Shown: positions 1 to 5,366 of the stretch, piece by piece
Position numbering within the stretch: position 1 is the first letter of the stretch
How the letters are laid out: each line of letters starts with the position of its first letter
Source: Trueperaceae bacterium
Lineage (GTDB): Bacteria > Deinococcota > Deinococci > Deinococcales > Trueperaceae
Direction: 5' to 3'
Assembly: GCA_007122815.1 (NCBI GenBank)
Contig: SKSV01000118.1
Coordinates: 1 to 8,918 of the forward strand
DNA length: 8,918 nt
Program-made: the position numbers and the translations under genes
Notes under the pieces: model-generated
What the model was told of the DNA's origin: nothing
What the model saw: the letters and a program-made list of their open reading frames with translations, nothing else
The model's database searches: none

Positions 1-386
1 ACGGCTGGCCCCAGCGCTGCGCTGTCCCAGTCGGCCTGCTTGCCGCCCACCAGGACCAGCTCGGCGGCCTCCTCCTCGACGACGCCAGCCAGCAGGAACG
101 CCAGGCTCAGCGGGTCCATGACGGTCTCGCCCTCCAACAACACCGCGCGGTCTGCACCCATGGCCAGCGCTGTCCTGAGGGCTTGCTCGGAGTCGCGGGC
201 ACCGTAGCCGAGCGCTACGACCTCGGCCTCGACTCCGGACTCTCGCAGTCGCAAGGCCTGCTCCACGCCGTACTCGTCCATCCCGTCGATCACGCAGGTG
301 ACGCCGCCGAGGTCGATCATGCCGTCCTTCAACCTCACGCGCGACTCCGCGTCGGGAACCTGCTTCAGTATCGTCACTATCTTCAT
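1..386 (-). CDS. etfB: Electron transfer flavoprotein beta subunit, N-terminal 128 residues (runs off left edge)
   Basis: Reading leftward from ATG 386-384 gives 128 residues with no stop before the window edge. The protein opens MKIVTILKQVPDAESRVRL, the usual ETF-beta start. It has the family's DGMDEYGVEQALRL stretch (34-47) and ends with GGKQADWDSAALGP (114-127), matching the GKQ-x-x-D-x-D nucleotide-binding region of ETF-beta. ETF is a soluble FAD/AMP heterodimer that carries electrons from acyl-CoA dehydrogenases to ETF:quinone oxidoreductase. The two acyl-CoA dehydrogenase genes directly upstream on the same strand fit that role. A GGAGG (395-391) lies four bases before the ATG. About half of a normal 250-260 residue protein is present; etfA probably follows outside the window (inference). 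Confidence 0.95.
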   Translation of the reverse strand, partial: MKIVTILKQVPDAESRVRLKDGMIDLGGVTCVIDGMDEYGVEQALRLRESGVEAEVVALGYGARDSEQALRTALAMGADRAVLLEGETVMDPLSLAFLLAGVVEEEAAELVLVGGKQADWDSAALGPA

Positions 387-425
387 GCGGCCTCCAGCTC
401 GACGGGGACGGCTTCTCGACGCGTT

Positions 426-449
426 TGAGCGGCAGTAGCCTGAGCGGCA
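426..449. repeat. 9-bp direct repeat upstream of etfB
   Basis: TGAGCGGCA occurs at 426-434 and again at 441-449, separated by six bases, so the copies are 15 bases apart. The pair lies in the 63-base gap between the upstream dehydrogenase stop and etfB, just downstream (in the minus-strand sense) of a possible -10 element. It could be a binding site or chance; nothing else in the window repeats it as far as I can see. Confidence 0.4.
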
Positions 450-457
450 TTATCGCA
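449..457 (-). promoter_or_regulatory. Possible extended -10 promoter for etfB
   Basis: On the minus strand 457-449 reads TGCGATAAT: a TGn extension directly followed by GATAAT, five of six matches to TATAAT, in otherwise very GC-rich DNA. It overlaps the last codons and TAA stop of the dehydrogenase gene and lies about 63 bases before the etfB start. No good -35 is visible. It would allow etfB to be transcribed apart from the dehydrogenases. It also partly reflects the TAA stop codon, so chance is possible. Confidence 0.3.
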
Positions 458-1589
458 TGAGCGCACGCGCGATCACGAGCCGCATGACCTCGTTGGTTCC
501 CTCGTAGATCTGGTTGAGCTTCACGTCGCGCATCAGCTTCGCCACCGGGTACTCGTCGACGTAACCGTAGCCGCCGTGCACGTTCAGCGCTTCCTCCGCA
601 GCGCGGAAGGCGACGTCGGACGCGTAGCACTTCGCGATCGCGGACGCCGCAGCGTCGGGGCGGCCTCGATCCACCAGCCAGGCGGCGCGCCAGGTCGCCA
701 AGCGGGCCGTCTCGAGTCCGATCGCCATGTCCGCGAGCTTGAACTGGATGGCCTGCAGGCGCGCTATGGGGGCTCCGAAAGCCTGGCGCTCGTGGGCGTA
801 GCTGGTGGCCTCATCGAGCGCACGCTGCGCGACCCCCACCGAGCCAGCCGCGACCGGGACCCTGGTGCGATCGAGCGTGCGCATCGCGAGTGAGAAGCCC
901 TCCCCCACTGCACCGATAAGGTTGGCTCGCGGAACGCGCACGTCGTCGAAGACGAGCTCGGCGGTGGGTGCGCAGCGCTGCCCGAGCTTGCCGTGGATGG
1001 GTCGCGTCTGCACTCCAGGTGTGCCTCGCTCGACCACCACCGCGACCACACCTCGATGGCCGAGCGCGGGATCGGTCGTGGCGAAGACCACCGTCCACTC
1101 CGCCTCAGCGCCGTTGCTGATCCACATCTTGCTGCCCGAGAGGGTCACCTCGTGATCGTCGAGAACCGCTCTCGTGCGCAGCGCCGCGGCGTCGGAGCCG
1201 TTGTCGGGCTCGGAGAGCGCGAAGGCGGCCAGGCGCGCGCCGCTCGTGAGCGGCCTCAGGAAGCGCTCGCGCTGCTCGCGCGTCCCCGCTAGCAGGAGCG
1301 GGGTGATGCCCAGGTCGGAGGCCATGAGGATCGTGTAGAACCCCATGCAGGCGTAGCCGATCTCTTCGGCCACGATCGCTTCGTCGAGCATGCCCATGCC
1401 CGAGCCGCCGAGGTCGCTGGGAACCCCGAGGTTGAGCAAGCCCAGCTCGGCGGCGGCGGCGACCTCCTCGTGCGGGTAGCGCTCCTCGCGGTCCCATTGC
1501 GCGGCACGGGGGAGCACCACCTCCCTAGCGAAACGTCGCGCCAGGGAGCGCACCTGCAACTGCTCGGGGCTGAGCTCGAAGTCGACCAT
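450..1589 (-). CDS. Acyl-CoA dehydrogenase, medium-chain-like (379 aa)
   Basis: FAD-dependent alpha,beta-dehydrogenation of an acyl-CoA to the trans-2-enoyl-CoA, with electrons passed to ETF. Full family length. FAD-contact motif LSEPDNGSD at 125-133, WISNG at 156-160, LDRTR at 239-243, ERQAFG at 267-272. The catalytic base is in IYEGT, Glu363, the position used by short- and medium-chain enzymes rather than the isovaleryl-CoA dehydrogenase position. The LDRTRVPVAAGSVGVAQRAL stretch resembles MCAD, so a medium-chain or branched substrate is likely, but specificity cannot be read from sequence alone. ATG at 1589-1587 follows GGAGG (1599-1595) by five bases. The gene begins 13 bases after the upstream paralogue's stop and precedes etfB, so it is the middle gene of an operon. 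Stop is TAA. Confidence 0.93.
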   Translation of the reverse strand: MVDFELSPEQLQVRSLARRFAREVVLPRAAQWDREERYPHEEVAAAAELGLLNLGVPSDLGGSGMGMLDEAIVAEEIGYACMGFYTILMASDLGITPLLLAGTREQRERFLRPLTSGARLAAFALSEPDNGSDAAALRTRAVLDDHEVTLSGSKMWISNGAEAEWTVVFATTDPALGHRGVVAVVVERGTPGVQTRPIHGKLGQRCAPTAELVFDDVRVPRANLIGAVGEGFSLAMRTLDRTRVPVAAGSVGVAQRALDEATSYAHERQAFGAPIARLQAIQFKLADMAIGLETARLATWRAAWLVDRGRPDAAASAIAKCYASDVAFRAAEEALNVHGGYGYVDEYPVAKLMRDVKLNQIYEGTNEVMRLVIARALMR

Positions 1590-1602
1590 GCTGGCCTCCA
1601 GG

Positions 1603-2784
1603 TCACTCGTCAGCTAGGACCGGCCCGCGACTGCCGCGCTCGAGCTCCCGGTACAGCTGGCGTCCGATTACTACGCGCTGGATCTCGCTGGTGCCCTCGT
1701 AGATGCGCGTGACGCGCGCGTCCCGGTAGTAGCGCTCGAGCGGGTAATCGCGGCTGTAGCCGTAAGCGCCGAAGACCTGAAGCGCCGCGTCGGTCACGAA
1801 GGCGGCGGTCTCGCTAGCGTAGAGCTTCGCCATGCTCGCTTCCTTCGTCACGCGGTAACCGCGGTCCCTCAGCCACGCCGCGCGGAGGGTGAGAAGCCGG
1901 GCTGCCTCCAAGCGTGTGGCCATGTCGGCGAGGGGGAACGAGACACCCTGGAACTCCCGGACGCTCACTCCGAAGGCCTGGCGTTCGTCCGCGTAGGCGA
2001 GCGCCGCATCGAAGGCGGCGCGAGCTATGCCCACCGATTGCGCGGCGATGCCGATACGGGCGCCGTCGAGCGAGCTCATCGCCATCACGAACCCCTGCCC
2101 TTCGGCGCCCAAGCGCTGATCGTCGCCGACGAAGCAGCCCTCGAAGGTGACGCTCGTGGTGACGGCGGCGTGCTGACCGAGCTTCGCCTCCGGCGCGCCA
2201 AAACTCATGCCCTCCTGCCCGAGTTCGACGACGAACGCGCTTATGCCGCGCGCTCCCGCGGCGGGATCGCTGGAAGCGAGCACGATGTAGAGGTGCGCCT
2301 CGCCCCCGCCGGTGATCCAGGCCTTGCTACCGTCGAGCTCGAAGCCTCCGGGTACCTTCCTCGCGCGCGTGCGCAGAGCGGCGGCGTCGCTGCCGGCGTG
2401 CGCCTCGCTCAAGCAGAAGGCTCCTATCCAGGAGCCGCTCGCCAGGCGCGGCAACCAGCGCTCGCGCTGCTCGCGGCTGCCGGCCTGAACGAGGAGCGTC
2501 TGCGGCAACCCGCTGGTGACGCTCATGATGGTGGCGTGGGAGGCGTCGGCGGCGGCTACCTCTTCGAGCGTCACCGCCGAGGCGAGGCTACCGAGGCCGG
2601 CGCCACCGTGCTCCTCGGGCGTGGTCAGCCCGAACAGACCCAGCTCCCCCATGCGCCTCAGCGTGGGCCAGGGGAAGCGCGGGTCACGGTCGAGTTCCGC
2701 TGCCACCGGAGCTATCTCGCTCTGTGCGAACGCGCGCACGGTGCGCTGCATGGCCAGCAGCTCCTCGGGCAGGGCGAACTCCAC
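1603..2784 (-). CDS. Acyl-CoA dehydrogenase, short-chain-like (393 aa), GTG start
   Basis: Second acyl-CoA dehydrogenase and first gene of the leftward operon. Motifs: LSEAHAGSD at 125-133, SKAWITGG at 153-160, LDGARIGIAAQSVGIA at 239-254, ERQAFG at 267-272, and IYEGT with catalytic Glu363. The LDGARIGIAAQ stretch is the form seen in butyryl-CoA/short-chain dehydrogenases, differing from the LDRTR form of the neighbour; the two are probably specialised for different acyl chains (inference). C-terminus is about 14 residues longer than the neighbour. The start is GTG (2784-2782), chosen because AGGAGG (2797-2792) lies seven bases upstream. Stop TGA at 1605-1603. Supplies electrons to ETF encoded two genes downstream. 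Confidence 0.93.
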   Translation of the reverse strand: MEFALPEELLAMQRTVRAFAQSEIAPVAAELDRDPRFPWPTLRRMGELGLFGLTTPEEHGGAGLGSLASAVTLEEVAAADASHATIMSVTSGLPQTLLVQAGSREQRERWLPRLASGSWIGAFCLSEAHAGSDAAALRTRARKVPGGFELDGSKAWITGGGEAHLYIVLASSDPAAGARGISAFVVELGQEGMSFGAPEAKLGQHAAVTTSVTFEGCFVGDDQRLGAEGQGFVMAMSSLDGARIGIAAQSVGIARAAFDAALAYADERQAFGVSVREFQGVSFPLADMATRLEAARLLTLRAAWLRDRGYRVTKEASMAKLYASETAAFVTDAALQVFGAYGYSRDYPLERYYRDARVTRIYEGTSEIQRVVIGRQLYRELERGSRGPVLADE

Positions 2785-2791
2785 CGCGCTA

Positions 2792-2797
2792 CCTCCT
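2792..2797 (-). promoter_or_regulatory. Shine-Dalgarno AGGAGG of the short-chain-like dehydrogenase
   Basis: Minus-strand AGGAGG seven bases before the GTG start at 2784. It fixes a non-ATG start for this gene. Confidence 0.8.
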
Positions 2798-2812
2798 CGT
2801 CGGTCGGGCGCG

Positions 2813-2821
2813 ACGCTACCA
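2813..2821 (-). promoter_or_regulatory. Possible extended -10 for the acyl-CoA dehydrogenase operon
   Basis: Minus strand 2821-2813 reads TGGTAGCGT, a TGn extension plus a TANNNT hexamer. Transcription would start near 2806, leaving a leader of about 22 bases that holds the AGGAGG site. No convincing -35 lies 16-18 bases upstream, as is common for extended -10 promoters. Supported only by motif and position. Confidence 0.4.
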
Positions 2822-2830
2822 CGCCTCGAG

Positions 2831-2842
2831 CGGCCGCGGCCG
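2831..2842. repeat. 12-bp perfect palindrome in the divergent SCP2/dehydrogenase intergenic region
   Basis: CGGCCGCGGCCG is its own reverse complement. It sits just upstream of the possible -10 of the dehydrogenase operon and within the 105-base region separating two divergent genes. It could be an operator half-way between promoters, but such GC-only palindromes arise easily in this base composition. Confidence 0.3.
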
Positions 2843-2878
2843 GAGGCGGTGGTTACGCGTCGAGACGGTCAAGCGTCG

Positions 2879-2884
2879 TACAAC
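2879..2884 (+). promoter_or_regulatory. Weak candidate -10 for a leaderless SCP2 gene
   Basis: TACAAC lies five bases before the ATG at 2890, the same spacing as the better -10 of the oxidoreductase gene at 5356. It matches TATAAT at four positions but lacks the final T of TANNNT, and no -35 is evident. The absence of a usable Shine-Dalgarno sequence (only AGGG one base from the ATG) is the main reason to suspect leaderless initiation. Confidence 0.25.
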
Positions 2885-2889
2885 AGGGC

Positions 2890-3216
2890 ATGACCGCGAA
2901 GGAGCTACTCTTCCGCATGCCCGATGCACTCGACCCCGTAGCCGCAGGCGACACGAAGGCCGTGGTGCAGTACGAGCTCTCCGAACCCATGCATCAGGTG
3001 CTCGAGGGTGGCACGGTGCGCACCGTCGAGGGACGTGCCGAATCCCCCGACCTGACGGTGAGGATCAGCGACGAGGATCTCGTCGCCCTGTTCGCTGGCC
3101 GGCTCAACCCGATGATGGCGTTCATGAGCGGACGGGTCCGGGTGAGCGGTGACATGGCGCTGGCGCAGCGCCTCGTCGGCATGTTCGATCAGGACAAGCT
3201 TGCCCCCTCGGCGTAG
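2890..3216 (+). CDS. SCP2 sterol-carrier-domain protein (108 aa)
   Basis: Small stand-alone SCP2-type lipid-binding domain. The conserved second half is clear: an ADLTV-like strand (DLTVRIS, 54-60), then DLVALFAGRLNPMMAFMSGR (63-82) and VSGDMALAQRL (85-95), the usual 'G-LNP-AF-GR-V-GD' pattern. Such domains hold fatty acyl-CoAs or other lipids in a hydrophobic pocket; in bacteria the role is often unknown. The ATG at 2890 is the first plausible in-frame start: the same frame stays open upstream but opposite the dehydrogenase gene, which is a shadow. It is divergent from the acyl-CoA dehydrogenase operon, which suggests a linked role in acyl-CoA handling (inference). Its last 28 bases overlap the end of the convergent Nudix gene. 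Cytosolic: no signal peptide or membrane segment. Confidence 0.88.
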   Translation: MTAKELLFRMPDALDPVAAGDTKAVVQYELSEPMHQVLEGGTVRTVEGRAESPDLTVRISDEDLVALFAGRLNPMMAFMSGRVRVSGDMALAQRLVGMFDQDKLAPSA

Positions 3217-3704
3217 TGGTGGACACGGTGACCGACGAAGCTACCGCCGCGGTACCGCAGTTCGGCACTGAAGAAGCCGGGCCGGTCGAGCCACGGGAGG
3301 AAGGTACGGTCTCCCTCCCAAAGGGGTAGCTCCCCCAGGCGCCCCGTGGGGATCCAGTGCAGGCGTCCCTCGGGACCCTGCTCGAACGGTTCACCCCGGA
3401 ACGAGTTCACCAAGTACACGAAGCTGTACACGTCGCTGACACCGTCGAACGCCGGGAACGTCAGGCAGCCCTTCAGCACAGCGTCCTCGACCTCTATCCC
3501 GGCCTCCTCGCGCACCTCGCGCTGCAGGCACGCCTCGGGGCTCTCCCCGGGCATGAACTTCCCACCGAGTCCGTTCCAGCGACCCTCGTGCAGGTGACCG
3601 AAGGGTGTCACGCGCTCGAGCATGAGCGTCTCCCCGCCGCGCCGCACGTACGCCAGGGTGGTGAGATGGAAGCGGTGAGGTGGGGTGTGCCCTGGGTCGC
3701 TCAC
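3189..3704 (-). CDS. Nudix hydrolase, MutT/MTH1-like (171 aa), GTG start
   Basis: Contains a complete Nudix box at residues 48-70: G48, E54, then REVREEAGI (62-70), exactly GX5EX7REUXEEXGU. The preceding HEGRWNGLGGKF (39-50) and following FDGVSDVYSF are typical of the 8-oxo-dGTP diphosphatase/MTH1-like branch, so clean-up of oxidised nucleotides is the best guess; another nucleoside diphosphate-X substrate cannot be excluded. GTG at 3704-3702 is chosen because it overlaps the upstream gene's TGA as GTGA, and GGAG (3716-3713) lies eight bases before it. The frame is open further upstream, but that extension is arginine-rich shadow of the upstream gene. Last gene of the aspartokinase operon. 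The C-terminal 60 or so residues after the core are not recognised. It ends convergently inside the SCP2 gene tail. Confidence 0.9.
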   Translation of the reverse strand: MSDPGHTPPHRFHLTTLAYVRRGGETLMLERVTPFGHLHEGRWNGLGGKFMPGESPEACLQREVREEAGIEVEDAVLKGCLTFPAFDGVSDVYSFVYLVNSFRGEPFEQGPEGRLHWIPTGRLGELPLWEGDRTFLPWLDRPGFFSAELRYRGGSFVGHRVHHYAEGASLS

Positions 3705-4009
3705 GCTGCCCGCTCCAGACGCCGGCGCTCCGCGGCGAAGGCGGAGCGCAGTTCGTCGCGCAGCCCCACGTCGTCTACGAGATCTTGCGCTCGAGCGACT
3801 CGCACGCGGCACCGACCCACTCCGCTGACGTCGATCTGCCGCGCGAGGGCCCGACCCAGCAGCCGGCTGGCTACAGCGAGTTCCACAGCAGCCAGCGTCA
3901 TGGTGCTGCGCTCGCGAGCACCGCTCTCGCGCTCGAGAACCAGTTGCGCTTCGACGCCGCCGGCGGCGCGCTTGAGGAACACCTGCTCGAGCTCCGCCCG
4001 GAGCCTCAC
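3701..4009 (-). CDS. Hypothetical protein, 102 aa, arginine-rich, coupled to aspartokinase
   Basis: Not recognised. It is supported as real by two start/stop overlaps: GTG (4009-4007) shares bases with the aspartokinase TGA (4008-4006), and its own TGA (3703-3701) shares bases with the Nudix GTG. AGGAG (4022-4018) lies eight bases before the start. The product has 19 arginines in 102 residues, one cysteine (67) in GRCRVRV, and no signal peptide or membrane helix. Likely fold from sequence pattern: a strand at VEAQLVLE (19-26), a long helix through 39-58, a strand at CRVRVA (67-72), then a charged C-terminal helix (83-100). Small size, basic charge and coupling suggest an intracellular accessory or nucleic-acid/nucleotide-binding role, but this is speculation. 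Confidence 0.75.
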   Translation of the reverse strand: MRLRAELEQVFLKRAAGGVEAQLVLERESGARERSTMTLAAVELAVASRLLGRALARQIDVSGVGRCRVRVARAQDLVDDVGLRDELRSAFAAERRRLERAA

Positions 4010-4503
4010 TCGGGATGCTCCTGATCGAGGCCGAACGCGCTATGGACGGCCCGAAGCGCGCGCTGCGCGGTGTCCTTGGGGATGATCACCGAGATGCGCA
4101 CCTCGGAGGTAGCGATCATCTCGATGTTGGCACCCGCGCTCGCGACCGCGTCGAACAGCCGTCCGGCCAGCCCGGGGGTGGAGCCGATGGCGACCCCGAC
4201 GATGGAGAGCTTCGCGACGTCGTCGTCGGCGCTGACCGAGCCGCCGCCTATCGACTCGAGCACGGGCTCGACGGCCTCCACCGCCTCCTCCGCCTCGTCG
4301 CGCGAGACGGTGAAGGACATCTGCTGGCGGCTGTCACCAGCTCCGGGCACACCCTGGATGATCATGTCCACGTTCACGCCAGCGGCTCCCAGTGCCGCGA
4401 AGATCCGCGCAGCCACACCCGGCACGTCCGGCACCCCGATGACGTTGATGCGGGCGTGCTGGTCGTCCAGCGCCACGCCGGTGACGGGGCGATCGGTCTT
4501 CAT
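4006..4503 (-). CDS. lysC: Predicted internal translation product: aspartokinase beta (regulatory) subunit, 165 aa
   Basis: In-frame ATG at 4503-4501 (Met269 of the full protein, followed by KTDRPVTGVALD) is preceded by AGGAGG (4514-4509) with a five-base spacer, as strong as any ribosome site in the window. The product would contain just the two ACT domains. This is the known arrangement of alpha2beta2 aspartokinases (Thermus, Bacillus aspartokinase II, Corynebacterium), whose beta subunits are of similar length. Seen in sequence: site and start. Inferred: that the shorter protein is made and assembles with the long one. Confidence 0.8.
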   Translation of the reverse strand: MKTDRPVTGVALDDQHARINVIGVPDVPGVAARIFAALGAAGVNVDMIIQGVPGAGDSRQQMSFTVSRDEAEEAVEAVEPVLESIGGGSVSADDDVAKLSIVGVAIGSTPGLAGRLFDAVASAGANIEMIATSEVRISVIIPKDTAQRALRAVHSAFGLDQEHPE

Positions 4504-5307
4504 GGCTGCCTCCTGAGCGCTCGCGCGCGCGAGCGAGGTGACGATAGTGCCGTCATGGAAGGTGAAAGACGAACGCACGTGGATGCGGATCCCGTAACGG
4601 CGCGCGTACCAGACGCTCCTAGGGTGGAGCACCTTGGCCCCCAGCGCGGCCAACTCCAGCATCTCGTCGTAATCGATGCGATCGAGCTTCGTGGCGGAGG
4701 GAACGAGGTGCGGGTCGGTGGTGTACACGCCGTCGGTGTCGGTGAAGATCTGGCACTCCGTGACACCGAGGGCAGCCGCGATCGCCACCGCGGTGGTGTC
4801 GCTACCGCCCCGGCCCAAGGTGGTCAGCTCACCACCCGGGTCGACGCCTTGGAACCCGGCGATCACGGCCACGTCGAGATCCTCGAGCGCTCCTGCGAGC
4901 GCCGTAGGGTCGACCTGCAGTATGCGCGCACTGCCGAAGACCCCGTCGGTGAGGAAGCCCGCTTGCGCGCCACTGAAGGAGCGGGCGCGCACCCCCTCTT
5001 CGTGTAGCGCCAGGCAGAGGAGCGCCATCGAGACCTGCTCTCCGGTGGCCATCAGCATGTCGAGTTCCCGACGATCGGGCCTCGCGCTGAGCTCGCGAGC
5101 CGTCGCCACCAGACGGTCGGTGGTGTGTCCCATGGCCGAGACCGTGACGGCGACCTTGTGCCCCTGCGCGACCTCGCGTGCCACTCTGGCGGCGACCTTG
5201 CGCATGCGCTCCAGGTCGCCCAGGCTGGTGCCGCCGTACTTCTGCACCACCACACCGGGCAACAGTGGGGCCAGCCCCTCGTAGCGCTCTACGTCGGCGG
5301 ACTCCAT
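4006..5307 (-). CDS. lysC: Aspartokinase, alpha/full-length form (433 aa)
   Basis: Catalyses ATP-dependent phosphorylation of L-aspartate, the first step to lysine, threonine, methionine and isoleucine. The kinase domain has KYGGTS at 23-28, MATGEQVSMALL at 86-97 and TTLGRGGSDTTA at 162-173. The C-terminal third holds two ACT domains (about 278-350 and 360-430) with VPGVAARIF and AKLSIVGVAIGSTPGLAGRLF, the regulatory module for end-product feedback. The ATG at 5307-5305 is preferred; the frame is open further to 5391 but that part overlaps the divergent gene. No Shine-Dalgarno precedes it, and a promoter places transcription start within a few bases, so it may be leaderless. A GTG cluster near 5253 just before QKYGGTS is an alternative start. 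First gene of a three-gene coupled operon. Confidence 0.95.
   Translation of the reverse strand: MESADVERYEGLAPLLPGVVVQKYGGTSLGDLERMRKVAARVAREVAQGHKVAVTVSAMGHTTDRLVATARELSARPDRRELDMLMATGEQVSMALLCLALHEEGVRARSFSGAQAGFLTDGVFGSARILQVDPTALAGALEDLDVAVIAGFQGVDPGGELTTLGRGGSDTTAVAIAAALGVTECQIFTDTDGVYTTDPHLVPSATKLDRIDYDEMLELAALGAKVLHPRSVWYARRYGIRIHVRSSFTFHDGTIVTSLARASAQEAAMKTDRPVTGVALDDQHARINVIGVPDVPGVAARIFAALGAAGVNVDMIIQGVPGAGDSRQQMSFTVSRDEAEEAVEAVEPVLESIGGGSVSADDDVAKLSIVGVAIGSTPGLAGRLFDAVASAGANIEMIATSEVRISVIIPKDTAQRALRAVHSAFGLDQEHPE
4509..4514 (-). promoter_or_regulatory. Internal Shine-Dalgarno AGGAGG within lysC
   Basis: Minus-strand AGGAGG five bases before the internal ATG at 4503. The bases encode Gln-Glu-Ala context at the linker between the kinase and ACT domains, where strict sequence constraint is not expected, so the site is likely kept for initiation. 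Confidence 0.75.
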
Positions 5308-5315
5308 GGCGCCCG

Positions 5316-5344
5316 AGCCTACACCGCGCCGCGCTGCGCGGCAA
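5316..5344 (-). promoter_or_regulatory. Predicted promoter of the lysC operon
   Basis: On the minus strand TTGCCG (5344-5339) and TAGGCT (5321-5316) are separated by 17 bases. The -35 matches TTGACA at four positions and the -10 fits TANNNT. Only eight bases lie between the -10 and the ATG at 5307, so the transcript should start at or within a few bases of the start codon, in keeping with the missing Shine-Dalgarno site. Confidence 0.6.
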
Positions 5345-5352
5345 CGCTCCCC

Positions 5353-5361
5353 TGTTAGACT
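5353..5361 (+). promoter_or_regulatory. Predicted extended -10 for a leaderless oxidoreductase gene
   Basis: TGTTAGACT: TGn followed by TAGACT (5356-5361), a TANNNT hexamer, ending five bases before the ATG at 5367. There is no Shine-Dalgarno sequence. A -10 at this distance from the start codon is the hallmark of leaderless genes described in Deinococcus. No clear -35 is visible; the region where it would lie overlaps the lysC promoter on the other strand. Confidence 0.6.
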
Positions 5362-5366
5362 CCGGC

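Noticed and set aside
183..428. Plus-strand open frame of 81 codons
   Set aside because: Lies opposite the etfB coding sequence, whose protein matches the family throughout; no ribosome site and no recognisable product.
2038..2889. Long upstream extension of the SCP2 frame opposite the dehydrogenase gene
   Set aside because: The frame stays open because of high GC; the translated extension has no domain, and the SCP2 domain begins right at ATG 2890.
3704..3812. Longer Nudix protein starting at 3812
   Set aside because: The extra 36 residues are an Arg/Ala/Ser-rich out-of-frame reading of the upstream gene; GTGA overlap and a GGAG site support GTG 3704.
4015..5007. 330-codon plus-strand frame opposite lysC
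   Set aside because: Antisense shadow of a clear aspartokinase gene: low-complexity His/Asp/Gly/Arg-rich translation typical of a GC-rich reverse frame, with no motifs.
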